The translations under genes were made by a program, and so were the position numbers. DNA of 53,720 bases. Source: Oscillospiraceae bacterium (lineage in GTDB: Bacteria; Bacillota; Clostridia; Oscillospirales; Ruminococcaceae). The stretch covers positions 1-53,720 of the forward strand of contig JAAVYW010000036.1 of the NCBI GenBank assembly GCA_022791315.1, given 5' to 3'. The notes beneath the pieces were generated by a model. It ran no database searches. It was given only the letters and a program-made list of their open reading frames with translations, and had not been told where the DNA came from. Of this stretch, positions 40,806 through 49,282 are shown piece by piece. Position 1 is the first letter of the stretch. Each line of letters opens with the position of its first letter.

Positions 40806-41558
40806 ATGCCGTATATGGGCATAGCCGGAGGGGTATGGGACAAAATCCGGGATGCGATGGTTGCCTGGGGATTGGAACTCAAAGACAGCTTTGTACAGAA
40901 TTTTATCGCGGAAAACCGCTGGAAATACCTGGTGAATGGCCTGGGCGTGACATTGCAGGTGACGTTTTTTGCAGTGATTATCGGGATTGTGCTGGGTTTT
41001 TTGGTGGCGATTGTGCGCTCTACAGCGGATAAGACCGGGAAGCTGGGATTTTTGAACGGGATTTGCCGGGTGTACCTCACGGTTATCCGGGGGACGCCGG
41101 TGGTGGTGCAGCTGCTGATTATCTACTTTGTGATTTTCTCTTCGGTGGATATCGACAAGGTGGTGGCTGCGGTGGTGGCCTTTGGGCTCAACTCCGGGGC
41201 CTATGTGGCGGAGATTGTGCGGTCGGGGATTATGTCCATCGACCAGGGGCAGTTTGAGGCGGGGCGCAGCTTGGGGTTTAACTATGGGCAGACGATGTGG
41301 CATATCATCGTCCCCCAGGCGTTTAAAAACGTGCTGCCGGCGCTGGCCAATGAATTTATCGTGCTGCTCAAAGAGACCTCTGTGTGCGGCTATATTGCTT
41401 TGCAGGACCTGACGAAGGGCGGGGACATCATCCGCAGCCGCACCTATGACCCGTTCCTCCCGCTGATTGCGGTGGCGGTGATTTATCTGGTGATTGTAAT
41501 GGGGCTCTCGGCCCTGGTGACACGTCTGGAGAGGAGGCTGCGCAGCAGTGACCACTGA
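40806..41558 (+). CDS. polar amino-acid ABC transporter permease
   Basis: A 250-residue permease of the His/Glu/Gln/Arg/opine family (HisM/GlnP type). It has five membrane helices and the EAA loop [22 protein letters not shown], split by its conserved glycine, which contacts the ATPase; [15 protein letters not shown] is the common helix-2 signature. Only one permease gene is present, so it should act as a homodimer. ATG 40806 follows AAAGGCGG by seven bases; ATG 40785 lies directly on a GAGG and is rejected. It overlaps the ATPase gene by 11 bases. Confidence 0.93.
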   Translation: MPYMGIAGGVWDKIRDAMVAWGLELKDSFVQNFIAENRWKYLVNGLGVTLQVTFFAVIIGIVLGFLVAIVRSTADKTGKLGFLNGICRVYLTVIRGTPVVVQLLIIYFVIFSSVDIDKVVAAVVAFGLNSGAYVAEIVRSGIMSIDQGQFEAGRSLGFNYGQTMWHIIVPQAFKNVLPALANEFIVLLKETSVCGYIALQDLTKGGDIIRSRTYDPFLPLIAVAVIYLVIVMGLSALVTRLERRLRSSDH

Positions 41559-42285
41559 TGTATTAATCCGAGTAACCGGGCTGCACATGGATTTTGGCAC
41601 GGTGAAAGCGCTCAACGGGGTGGATTTGGAAATCCGCAAGGGGGATGTGACGGTGATTATCGGCCCCTCGGGGTCCGGGAAATCCACGCTGCTGCGCACC
41701 CTGAACCTGCTTGAAGTGCCCACGGAGGGGACTATCACCTTTGAGGGGGTGGACATCACCGACCACAAGGTGAACATTGACAAGCACCGGCAGAAGATGG
41801 GGATGGTGTTCCAGCAGTTTAACCTGTTCCCCCACATGACGATTCTGCGGAACCTGACGCTGGCCCCCATGAAGCTGCTGCACCAGACCCGGGAGGAGGC
41901 GGAGGAGAACGCCCTGCAGCTGCTGGCAAGGGTGGGGCTCGCGGAGCGGGCGGGCGCCTATCCCGCCCAGCTCTCCGGCGGGCAGAAGCAGCGGATTGCC
42001 ATTGTGAGAGCCCTGTGTATGAACCCGGATGTGATGCTCTTTGACGAGCCCACCAGTGCTTTGGACCCTGAGATGGTGGGAGAGGTGCTGGATGTGATGC
42101 GCAGCCTGGCAAAGGAGGGCATGACAATGGCGGTGGTGACCCATGAGATGGGCTTTGCCAGGGAAGTGGGCACCCATGTGGTCTTTATGGACGAGGGGCG
42201 CATTGTGGAGGAGAACACCCCGGAGGAGCTCTTTGCCCACCCGGCCAGCGACCGGCTGAAGAGCTTTTTGGCTAAGGTGCTGTAA
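41548..42285 (+). CDS. polar amino-acid ABC transporter ATP-binding protein
   Basis: A 245-residue ABC ATPase of the GlnQ/HisP type. Walker A is GPSGSGKST (39-47), the Q-loop is [13 protein letters not shown], the signature is [15 protein letters not shown] near 142, Walker B is [15 protein letters not shown], and the H-loop is in THEMGFA. It powers import of the amino acid bound by the permuted lipoprotein. The GTG start at 41548 has GAGGAGG about 11 bases upstream and overlaps the permease end. The length is normal. Confidence 0.95.
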   Translation: MTTDVLIRVTGLHMDFGTVKALNGVDLEIRKGDVTVIIGPSGSGKSTLLRTLNLLEVPTEGTITFEGVDITDHKVNIDKHRQKMGMVFQQFNLFPHMTILRNLTLAPMKLLHQTREEAEENALQLLARVGLAERAGAYPAQLSGGQKQRIAIVRALCMNPDVMLFDEPTSALDPEMVGEVLDVMRSLAKEGMTMAVVTHEMGFAREVGTHVVFMDEGRIVEENTPEELFAHPASDRLKSFLAKVL

Positions 42286-42298
42286 AGGGGGGGTGGCT

Positions 42299-43051
42299 GT
42301 GCCGGAGATACGAGAGAAAAAACCGCCGGAGCGCGGGCTGATGGAAAAACGGCCCAAGGCAGATATCCAGGAGCTGGAACGGGAGGAGAAGGCCAAGGGG
42401 CATTTTGCCGCCGGGTTTGGATTCTACAAGCTGTTTTGGATTTTTTTCATTGGCTGCTTTTTGGGCGTGGTGATTGAAACCATTTGGTGCCTGATTACCA
42501 GAGGGCATTATGAGAGCCGCACAGGGCTGATATACGGGCCCCTTAATCTGGTCTATGGCTTTGGGGCGCTGGCACTTACGGTGAGCCTTTATTGGCTGCG
42601 GAAGCGCTCGGAAATCTGGGTGCTGATTGGCAGCGCAGTAGTGGGGAGCGTGATTGAATACCTGTGCTCCTATGTGCAGGAGCGGCTGTTTGGCTCGGTG
42701 TCCTGGGACTATTCGGCTATGCCGTTTAACCTGCACGGGCGCATTAACCTGCTCTATTCCCTCTTCTGGGGAATTTTGGGCATGGTATGGATTCGGGAGA
42801 TCTATCCTCTCCTGTGCCGGTGGATTCTCAAAATCCCCAACAAGGTGGGAAAGCCCCTGACCTGGGTGCTGCTGGTGTTTATGATTTTTAACAGCTTTAT
42901 GTCTGGCTGTGCTGTCCTGCGATGGGTGGAGCGGCAAAAGGACAGGCCCCCTGCCGTGCCCTTGGGCGCTTACTTTGACCGCTATTACCCTGACGGGCGG
43001 ATGGAAAAAATCTATGCCAATATGAAGTTTATCTCGGATAGGGAGGCATGA
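42299..43051 (+). CDS. PF06541-type multi-pass membrane protein
   Basis: A 250-residue membrane protein of the family labelled putative ABC-transporter type IV (CmpB-like, PF06541). It has about six helices; GHYESRTGLIYGPLNLVYGFGA (in part) and FNLHGRINLLYSLFWGILG are clear family signatures, after a charged 40-residue cytoplasmic start. No transport activity is proven for the family. The GTG start at 42299 follows AAAGGGGGG; GTG 42293 and ATG 42341 are alternatives. It starts 13 bases after the amino-acid ATPase stop, so it is in that operon, although a functional link is unclear. Confidence 0.8.
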   Translation: MPEIREKKPPERGLMEKRPKADIQELEREEKAKGHFAAGFGFYKLFWIFFIGCFLGVVIETIWCLITRGHYESRTGLIYGPLNLVYGFGALALTVSLYWLRKRSEIWVLIGSAVVGSVIEYLCSYVQERLFGSVSWDYSAMPFNLHGRINLLYSLFWGILGMVWIREIYPLLCRWILKIPNKVGKPLTWVLLVFMIFNSFMSGCAVLRWVERQKDRPPAVPLGAYFDRYYPDGRMEKIYANMKFISDREA

Positions 43052-43052
43052 C

Positions 43053-43082
43053 AAAGGCCGGTGCAACAGCACCGGCCTTTGT
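43053..43082. terminator. bidirectional terminator
   Basis: AAAGGCCGGTGC-aaca-GCACCGGCCTTT, a perfect 12-bp stem between convergent genes. Confidence 0.9.
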
Positions 43083-43916
43083 CTATTGGCGTTCCTTTTC
43101 CAGGTGGCGGATGTAGTGGAAGAGGAACTGCTGGGCGGCCCCGCGAGAGGGGAGGAATTCCGGGGGGAAGCCCTGGGGGTAGTAGCGGGAGAGGGCCTTG
43201 CGAATCCAGGTGTCCACTGGGAAGGCGTCCAGGCGGTGGAGGCCGTAGAGCAGGGCACAGTCGGCCACCTTGGGGCCCACGCCATAAATCTGCATCAGGT
43301 CTTCTCTGGCCTGGGGGAGGGGGGCGGCGGCGAGAAAATCAAAACGCACCTGGCCGCTTGCCACTTTGCGGGCGGCGTCCAACACGTATTTGGCCCGGAA
43401 GCCGGCACGCAGGGGGGCCAATTCCTCCGGCGAGAGGGGGGCGAGGCGCTGCGGGGAGGGGAAGGAGCAAACCCCCTCCGGCGCGCCGGGGATGGGCTCG
43501 CCAAAGGCCTGGCAGAGGCGGGCGATGATGCCGGAGATACGGCGGATATTGTTGTTCTGGGAGAGGATAAAGGAACAGAGGGCCTCCCAGGGCTCCTGCC
43601 GCAGGATGCGGATGCCGGGGGCAAAGGCGCAGGCACGCGCCATTGTCTCATCCTGGGAGAAGAGGGATTTTAAGGAGGTATAGTCGGTAGGGAAATCGAA
43701 ATAGGTTTCCCAGAAGGGCAAATCCTCCTCCCGGCAATGGGTGAGGAGCAGGCGCTCCCCCTGATGGCGCAGGGAGAGGAAACGGGCGCCTGCTGCGCCG
43801 GAGATGGTATCGCCCTGGCGCTCAAAGCGGAAGCACTGGCCGCAGAACAGCGTCTCCTCCGGGGAGAAGCCGTCGGGACAGGGGAGGGACAGGATGGGAT
43901 TGGCAGTGACAGGCAT
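43083..43916 (-). CDS. ogg: 8-oxoguanine DNA glycosylase/AP lyase (OGG1 type)
   Basis: A 277-residue bifunctional glycosylase of the HhH-GPD superfamily, OGG1 branch. It has the N-terminal OGG_N domain with GQCFRFE, the NNN loop SQNNNIRRI near 120, the Schiff-base lysine in GFRAKY near 170, the helix-hairpin-helix GVGPKVADCALLYG near 216 and the catalytic Asp in DAFPVDTWI. It removes 8-oxoguanine opposite cytosine and nicks the strand. ATG 43916 follows AGAGGGGG. It is convergent with the ABC operon and divergent from DUF6062. Confidence 0.93.
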   Translation of the reverse strand: MPVTANPILSLPCPDGFSPEETLFCGQCFRFERQGDTISGAAGARFLSLRHQGERLLLTHCREEDLPFWETYFDFPTDYTSLKSLFSQDETMARACAFAPGIRILRQEPWEALCSFILSQNNNIRRISGIIARLCQAFGEPIPGAPEGVCSFPSPQRLAPLSPEELAPLRAGFRAKYVLDAARKVASGQVRFDFLAAAPLPQAREDLMQIYGVGPKVADCALLYGLHRLDAFPVDTWIRKALSRYYPQGFPPEFLPSRGAAQQFLFHYIRHLEKERQ

Positions 43917-43932
43917 GGAAAGGCCCCCTCTT

Positions 43933-43961
43933 TTGCATTTGTGCGGAAAGTATGGTATGAT
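43933..43961 (+). promoter_or_regulatory. SigA promoter of the DUF6062 gene
   Basis: TTGCAT (43933-43938), 17 bases, TATGAT (43956-43961). Confidence 0.65.
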
Positions 43962-44057
43962 AAAGGCAGAAATTTAACTTGCCTTTGACTATAGCAGATA
44001 GAGAGGAAAAATGCAAGGAAAAGGGGAAAACCCAGAAGACGAAAGAGGGATTACGGG

Positions 44058-44753
44058 ATGAAAGAGAAGATTTATACCATTCCCATCAGCGAGGTATTTG
44101 AGCCAAGAGAGGGGTGCCCTATCTGCCGGCTGCGGGATATGCTGGAGGAGCGGTATCTGGAATATGTGATGGGGGCGGCCATGATGGAACCGGATGTGCG
44201 GCAGGAGACCAACCGGCTGGGCTTTTGCGAACGCCACTTTGCCGCCATGCAGAAGCGGAAAAACCGGCTCTCGCTGGCTTTAATGCTGGAAAGCCACCTG
44301 AACGAGCTGGCGGAGAGCCGCCTGGACGCCCGTGCCCTGGCCCCCAAGGGCGGGCTCTTTGGCAGAGGGGGGGAGGGGACGAGCCTAACAGACACCTGCT
44401 TTGTCTGCGACCAGATGGAGCGGGCGCTGGGGAAGATGCTCTCCACCGTGGTGACACAATATGGGAAGGACGGGGAGTTCCGCACCCTGTTTGGGGAGCA
44501 GGAGGGGCTGTGCTACCCCCACTATGAGATGCTGGTACGGGCAGCGGTGAAGGAGGCGGGCAAGAAGGAGGCCGAGGCCTTTGCCCAGGCGGCCAAGGGG
44601 CTGACGGAGAAGTTCCTCACCCCGCTGCGGGAGGATGTGAGCCACTTCTGCAAGATGTTTGACTACCGCAACAGCGGCGCGGGAGCAGACTGGGGGAATT
44701 CCCGGGACGCCATTGAGCGGGCGGTGCGCTACCTCACCGGGCGGGGGGAATAG
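44058..44753 (+). CDS. DUF6062 family protein
   Basis: A 231-residue soluble protein with two matched metal-type modules: C20-P-I-C23 with FCERH about 40 residues later, and CFVC with CYPHY about 40 residues after it. This repeated CxxC...CxxxH or CxxH pattern is that of the DUF6062 family of Clostridia. It suggests two zinc sites; no function is known. The segment between the modules is helical and charged. It is transcribed alone from its own promoter. ATG 44058 follows an AGAGGG at about eight bases. Confidence 0.8.
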   Translation: MKEKIYTIPISEVFEPREGCPICRLRDMLEERYLEYVMGAAMMEPDVRQETNRLGFCERHFAAMQKRKNRLSLALMLESHLNELAESRLDARALAPKGGLFGRGGEGTSLTDTCFVCDQMERALGKMLSTVVTQYGKDGEFRTLFGEQEGLCYPHYEMLVRAAVKEAGKKEAEAFAQAAKGLTEKFLTPLREDVSHFCKMFDYRNSGAGADWGNSRDAIERAVRYLTGRGE

Positions 44754-45201
44754 GAGGCACGCCGGGGATAAGAGGCCCAGCTGCCGGAAAAGCTGGCTTT
44801 TGCGGAACCCATCCAGGAAGCAAAACGCAAAAGAATGCAGGGGAATATACACTACGGGGAGTAGATTTTTGGGGATTAAACTTTTGCACAGTTTGGTTCT
44901 GCGGAAAAGGGGACAGGCATAAACTATTGAGTTCCGTGGGATTTATCCACTATTTCCACAGAGTTTTCCACCGTGTAAATTCATCTTTTCCTTCCGGTGG
45001 TGGGGAAAGTGGAAATTACCCACAGTAAATTTTATGCAGAAAGAGGAGGATTTTCATTGTTTTCTGTATATTTTAGGCTGAATGGGATTGTGATTTTTGA
45101 CGATGGGAAAAATTTTCGAGAAAATTTTCAGCTTTTCTGTCCAAAGGCGGGATTTTGTGCTATAATGAAAGGGAATTGCGCTCTGTGAAAGGAGACAAGC
45201 T
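44754..45201 (+). other. intergenic region with weak terminator and DnaA-box-like cluster
   Basis: About 450 bases without a supported gene. CCAGCT/AGCTGG (44777-44796) followed by TTTT may end the DUF6062 transcript. Then come four forward DnaA-box-like 9-mers: TTATCCACT (44943), ATTTCCACA (44952), TTTTCCACC (44964) and TTACCCACA (45016). One reverse-strand match overlaps 45009-45017. An AT-rich stretch follows to the rlmB promoter. A 63-codon ORF here is not convincing. Confidence 0.5.
45158..45166 (+). promoter_or_regulatory. extended -10 promoter of rlmB
   Basis: TGC-TATAAT, 36 bases before the rlmB start. No good -35 at 17 bases. Confidence 0.6.
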
Positions 45202-45966
45202 ATGCCCCAGAGAGAGAAAAATGACAGGCGGCCGCCCCAGGATGTGGTGTGCGGGCGAAATGCGGTGATGGAGCTGCTGCGCAGCGGCAGGGAACTGGAG
45301 ACCCTCTTTGTGGCCAAAGGGGAGCGGCGGGGCAGCATTGCCGCGGTGCTGGCCCTGGCCCGGGAAAAGGGCGTGCCTATCAAAGAATGCGATGTGAAAA
45401 AGCTGGACTTTTACGCAGGGGGGACGGCCCACCAGGGGGTGGCGGCCCTGCCCAGCGCGGTGGAATACGCCGCAGTGGAAGACATCCTGCGGCTGGCGGA
45501 GGAGCGGGGGGAGCCCCCCTTCCTGGTGCTGGCCGACGGAATCGAAGACCCCCACAACTTGGGGGCCATCATCCGCACGGCGGAGTGCGCGGGCGCCCAT
45601 GGGATTGTAATCCCAAAGCGGCGCAGCGCCGGGGTGACGGCTGCCGTACATAAGGCCTCGGCAGGGGCGGCCAGCCATCTGCCCATTGCCCGGGTGGCGA
45701 ACCTGGCGGCGGTGATTGAGGGGCTCAAGGAAAAAGGCGTGTGGATTTACGGCGCGGACATGACGGGCACCCCCCATACCGCGCTGGACTACACCGGGCC
45801 TACGGCGCTGGTGATTGGCTCGGAGGGGGCTGGAATCAGCCGGCTGGTGCGGGAAAAATGCGACTTTATCGCCACGCTGCCCATGCGGGGGAAGATAAAT
45901 TCCCTCAATGCCTCTGTGGCTGCCGCGGTGCTGCTCTATGAAGTGGTGCGGCAGCGGAACAGATAG
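45202..45966 (+). CDS. rlmB: 23S rRNA (guanosine-2'-O-)-methyltransferase RlmB
   Basis: A 254-residue SPOUT-fold TrmH-type methyltransferase. The N-terminal substrate-binding domain opens with VVCGRNAVMELL, and the C-terminal knot has motif 1 DGIEDPHNLGAIIRTAE, motif 2 VIGSEGAGIS and motif 3 NSLNASVAAAVLLYE. RlmB methylates G2251 of 23S rRNA in the peptidyl-transferase centre. AAAGGAG lies before ATG 45202. In many Clostridia it follows cysS and mrnC (recalled); here it stands alone with the pseudo-ATPase gene 43 bases downstream in the same direction, probably in one transcript. Confidence 0.92.
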   Translation: MPQREKNDRRPPQDVVCGRNAVMELLRSGRELETLFVAKGERRGSIAAVLALAREKGVPIKECDVKKLDFYAGGTAHQGVAALPSAVEYAAVEDILRLAEERGEPPFLVLADGIEDPHNLGAIIRTAECAGAHGIVIPKRRSAGVTAAVHKASAGAASHLPIARVANLAAVIEGLKEKGVWIYGADMTGTPHTALDYTGPTALVIGSEGAGISRLVREKCDFIATLPMRGKINSLNASVAAAVLLYEVVRQRNR

Positions 45967-46009
45967 GGCGGCGAGTACCATAGAAATAGATGAGGTGAAC
46001 CATAAGCAG

Positions 46010-49000
46010 ATGGCGGGGAATGATTTTAACCTGGACGACATCTTAGTGGACGATATTCTGGCCGACCTGGCGCGGGAACAGGAGCAGGGCGCTCCCCGCA
46101 GGGCCCCGGATGACGTGGATGTGGACCGGCTTCTGGCGGGACTCTCGGGAGAGGCCGCCCCGGAGGAACAGGCGCCAAAGCCCAAGCCCCCGGCGCCGGA
46201 GGAACCGGCCAAGCGTGAGCCGCCCCCCCGGCGGCCAGAACAGGCGCAGGAGCCTGCCGTACTGGACGAGGCACTGCTGCGGGAAGAGACTGTGCCGCTG
46301 CCTCTGAAGCAGGAGGAAGAACCCCCGGCCCGGGGGAAGGGGCGCAAGAACAAGGCCAAGAAGGGCTCCCCTGAGGGCTACTGGGGCGACATCAAGGGCA
46401 TTACCGAGATACAGGGGCCAAGCGCCAAGGAACTGCACCAGCGCCGGGTGGAGGAGAAGATGCTGGCCTATAAAAAGGCCCATGAGAACAAGGAGCAGCG
46501 GGGGTTCTTTGGGCGCAAGGTGCGCACCGAGCAGCTCTCCCGCACGATGGATTTACAGGTGGTGAACCCCATTGCCCCGGCCCCGGAGCGCGGGGCGGAA
46601 GAACTCTTGGAGCGGGATACCCATGCCGGGGAGACGGCTGCCCAGCCCGAGGAGCTGGAGGTACACCGGACAGAGAGCCTGGACGCTATTCTGGAGCGGG
46701 CGGCCCAGGATGCCAAAGAGGCTGCGGCAGAGGCGGTCCCCCTTGCCGACAGCTTGGATGATATCTTGGAGCGGGCGGCCCAGAGTGTGGAAGAGCCTGC
46801 GCCGGAGGAGCCCCCCCCTGCCGACAGCCTGGACGACATTTTGGACAGGGTGGCCCGGAATGTGGAGGAGCCCGCACCGGAGGCAGACCCCCCTGCTGAT
46901 AACCTGGACGGCATCCTAGAGCGGGCCGCCCAGAATGTGGAGGAGCCTGTACCGGAGGAGAAGCCACAGGAGGAAGCACCCCCTCCTGTGGAAGAAAAAC
47001 CGGTTGAGACGGTGCTGGAGTTCCCCGGGAAGAAGGCCAAAGAGGAGCCGCAGCAACAGGAGCCCCAGGAGACGGAGGCTGAGGGGGAGCCCAACACGCC
47101 TACCGTGCGTTTTCCCCATCTCAAGGAGCCAGAGCAGGAGCAGGAGGTTGTGCTGCGCCCCCAGGAGGAAAAAGAGGAGGCCGACCGGCGGGAAAATGAG
47201 CTGAGCGAGCGTCGGGCACAGGCCAAATCCGACTTTAAAATCGGGCCTATCCGCCTGGATGGGGAGGAGGAAGAGGAGGAGGAACCGGGCAACGTGGAGG
47301 AGGAGCCCGAACCCCAGGAGGAAATTGAGGATTTCAGCAGCTATGACGACACCATGTCAGTGAACCACGAGTTTATGGGGCTGATGACCTCCCTTGTCTC
47401 CCGGCTGACGGCGCTGTGTATCCTCTTTTTGCTTGCGCTGTACCTCACGTTTTCTTCCCAGTATGACCTGATGCTCCCCGACCAGATTTCGGCGGTGGAC
47501 GCGCCGATTCTCTATACGGCGGTACAGCTGGGGCTGGTGGTCATCGGGGCGGCAGTGAGTGCCAAGGCGGTCTTCTCCGGCCTGGGCGCGCTTTTTACGG
47601 GACGGGCCAATTCCGACAGCGTATCCTCGCTGGTGTGTTTGGGTGTGGTTGCCCAGTGTGTGTCCATGTTCTTCTTTCCCGAGAGCGTGTCGGGGGGAAG
47701 GGTTGTGCTCTACTCGGCGGCGGCGCTGCTGGCAATGCTGGTGAACACGGTGGGGAAGCTCTACATCATCAACCGGGCCCGGCTTAATTTCAAGCTGGTG
47801 TCTACCGAGAACTACGTGAAGCGGGCTGCCATGGAAGTGACGGAGGAGGAGCTGCTGCAGCACATCCCCCACGACACCGACATTGAGGACGCCATGGTGT
47901 GTGCGCCGGTAAAGGCCGGGCTGCTCTCCAACTTCCTGCGCATCTCCTATATGCGGGACATCACAGACCGGGTGTGCCGCTGGATGGTGCCGGTGACAGG
48001 GCTCTGCGCTGTGCTGGTGGCGGTGCTCTCCTACTTTGTGTTTCACAACACGGTGCCGGTGTCCATCAGCGTGTTCAGTGCGGGGCTGTGTATCTGTGCC
48101 CCCATCTGCGCGGTGCTCAACACCAATATCCCCCTGTTCCGGGCCAACTCCCGGCTGGTGCCCTCTGGGGCTATGATTGCCAACTATGATGCCTGCGAAC
48201 GCTTTGGGGATGTGGGGGCTCTGGTGATGGACCTCTCGGACCTGCTGCCGGAACACTCGGTGAAGCTGCACTCCATCAAGACGTTTAAGGACGAGCGCAT
48301 TGACGAGGTACTCACCGAAGTGGCGAGCCTGACCCACAGTGTATCCCACCCCTTGAGCAAGCTGTTTTTGCAGATTATCGATGACCGGTTTGACCTGCTT
48401 AAGCCGGTGGAATCGGTGACATTTGAGGAGAACATGGGGATTTCCGGCTGGGTGGGGAATCAGCGGGTGCTGCTGGGCAACCGGGATATGATGACTAACC
48501 ACGGCGTGCTCATCCCCGAAAAGGACTTTGAGCGGAAATACCTCTCCTTGGGGTATGACCTGATTTACTTCTCCCGGGGCGGGAAAATCGCGGCAATCTT
48601 CATTGTGCAATATGAGGTGAGCGACCGGGAGAAGGAGGAATTCGGCAAGCTGGAACGGGAGGGGATGCGGGTGTATATCCGCACCTATGACGCCAATATC
48701 AGCGACAAGAAGCTGGCGGAGATGTATGGCACCGAGCAGGGGACGCTGACGGTGCTGCCCTTCCGGGCCTTTGGGGTGTTTGACCGGGTGTGCGGGCCCC
48801 GCAAAGAGCTGGATGCCTCCATTGCCTACACCAGCGATATTTCCTCTTTTGTGCGGGCGCTGCTGGCGGCCATTAAAATCAAGAACACCGCCAATCTCTC
48901 TAACCTGCTGATGCTGTGTTCGGTGGGGCTGGGGCTGTTGTTTGTGGTGCTGCTGGTGCTCTTTGGCGCCATGAGCCGTGCCAGTATCATGACAGTGCTG

Positions 49001-49060
49001 GTGTACCAGCTGTTTTGGATGGTGCTGCTTTTGATTATCCTGAATTTCCACCGCTATTGA
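46010..49060 (+). CDS. P-type ATPase-like pseudoenzyme with repetitive acidic N-terminus
   Basis: A 1016-residue membrane protein I cannot name. Residues 1-445 are disordered, Glu/Pro-rich, with FNLDDILVDDIL at the N-terminus and four 25-residue repeats (222-321). From about 449 on it follows the P1B-ATPase plan: membrane helices, C696-A-P-I-C700 where CPC is expected, and 43 residues later D741 in MDLSDLLPE where DKTGTLT should be. An intact HP motif, SH780-P-L-S-K, follows, then GISGWVGNQRVLLGNRDMM as in real nucleotide domains. The KTGT residues, the TGD loop and GDGxND are gone, and no TGES is seen, so ATP-driven transport is very unlikely. Two C-terminal helices follow. ATG 46010 is 11 bases after GAGGTG. 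A terminator follows. Confidence 0.85.
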   Translation: MAGNDFNLDDILVDDILADLAREQEQGAPRRAPDDVDVDRLLAGLSGEAAPEEQAPKPKPPAPEEPAKREPPPRRPEQAQEPAVLDEALLREETVPLPLKQEEEPPARGKGRKNKAKKGSPEGYWGDIKGITEIQGPSAKELHQRRVEEKMLAYKKAHENKEQRGFFGRKVRTEQLSRTMDLQVVNPIAPAPERGAEELLERDTHAGETAAQPEELEVHRTESLDAILERAAQDAKEAAAEAVPLADSLDDILERAAQSVEEPAPEEPPPADSLDDILDRVARNVEEPAPEADPPADNLDGILERAAQNVEEPVPEEKPQEEAPPPVEEKPVETVLEFPGKKAKEEPQQQEPQETEAEGEPNTPTVRFPHLKEPEQEQEVVLRPQEEKEEADRRENELSERRAQAKSDFKIGPIRLDGEEEEEEEPGNVEEEPEPQEEIEDFSSYDDTMSVNHEFMGLMTSLVSRLTALCILFLLALYLTFSSQYDLMLPDQISAVDAPILYTAVQLGLVVIGAAVSAKAVFSGLGALFTGRANSDSVSSLVCLGVVAQCVSMFFFPESVSGGRVVLYSAAALLAMLVNTVGKLYIINRARLNFKLVSTENYVKRAAMEVTEEELLQHIPHDTDIEDAMVCAPVKAGLLSNFLRISYMRDITDRVCRWMVPVTGLCAVLVAVLSYFVFHNTVPVSISVFSAGLCICAPICAVLNTNIPLFRANSRLVPSGAMIANYDACERFGDVGALVMDLSDLLPEHSVKLHSIKTFKDERIDEVLTEVASLTHSVSHPLSKLFLQIIDDRFDLLKPVESVTFEENMGISGWVGNQRVLLGNRDMMTNHGVLIPEKDFERKYLSLGYDLIYFSRGGKIAAIFIVQYEVSDREKEEFGKLEREGMRVYIRTYDANISDKKLAEMYGTEQGTLTVLPFRAFGVFDRVCGPRKELDASIAYTSDISSFVRALLAAIKIKNTANLSNLLMLCSVGLGLLFVVLLVLFGAMSRASIMTVLVYQLFWMVLLLIILNFHRY
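46673..46972 (+). repeat. four tandem 75-bp (25-residue) in-frame repeats
   Basis: Repeat units start at residues 222, 247, 272 and 297 of the pseudo-ATPase, exactly 25 residues apart. The consensus opens D-S-L-D-D-I-L-E-R-A-A-Q and ends in a P/E-rich spacer. A related FNLDDIL is at residue 6. The conserved amphipathic SLDDIL core with variable acidic linkers looks like a repeated docking motif. Confidence 0.9.
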
Positions 49061-49073
49061 GTGGGAGGAAAAA

Positions 49074-49118
49074 CCCCCCGGCGACAGCCTGCGATGGGCT
49101 GCTGCCGGGGGGCTTTTT
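49074..49118 (+). terminator. intrinsic terminator of rlmB and pseudo-ATPase
   Basis: CCCCCCGGC (49074-49082) with GCCGGGGGG (49104-49112), inner CAGC/GCTG pairing, then CTTTTTG. Confidence 0.85.
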
Positions 49119-49282
49119 GTGTTGGGTTAGGTGTGTAAGGCTTATTTGCCGTTGGTAAAGGGGCTTGTGGGCTGGGAGAGAGCCTTTTATAGCACGCCGC
49201 CTAGGGGAAGGGATATTCTGCTCTTTGAGAGGAACGGCTATGGAAAGTTTCGTTTGCCTATGGCAGGACTGAGAGGGGAAGA

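Noticed and set aside
44997-45188. 63-codon ORF in the gap before rlmB
   Set aside because: Weak GTG start, no family, and it covers the rlmB promoter and leader.
47357-49051. 564-codon minus-strand ORF opposite the pseudo-ATPase
   Set aside because: His/Gln-rich product without motifs, a mirror of the plus-strand codon bias.
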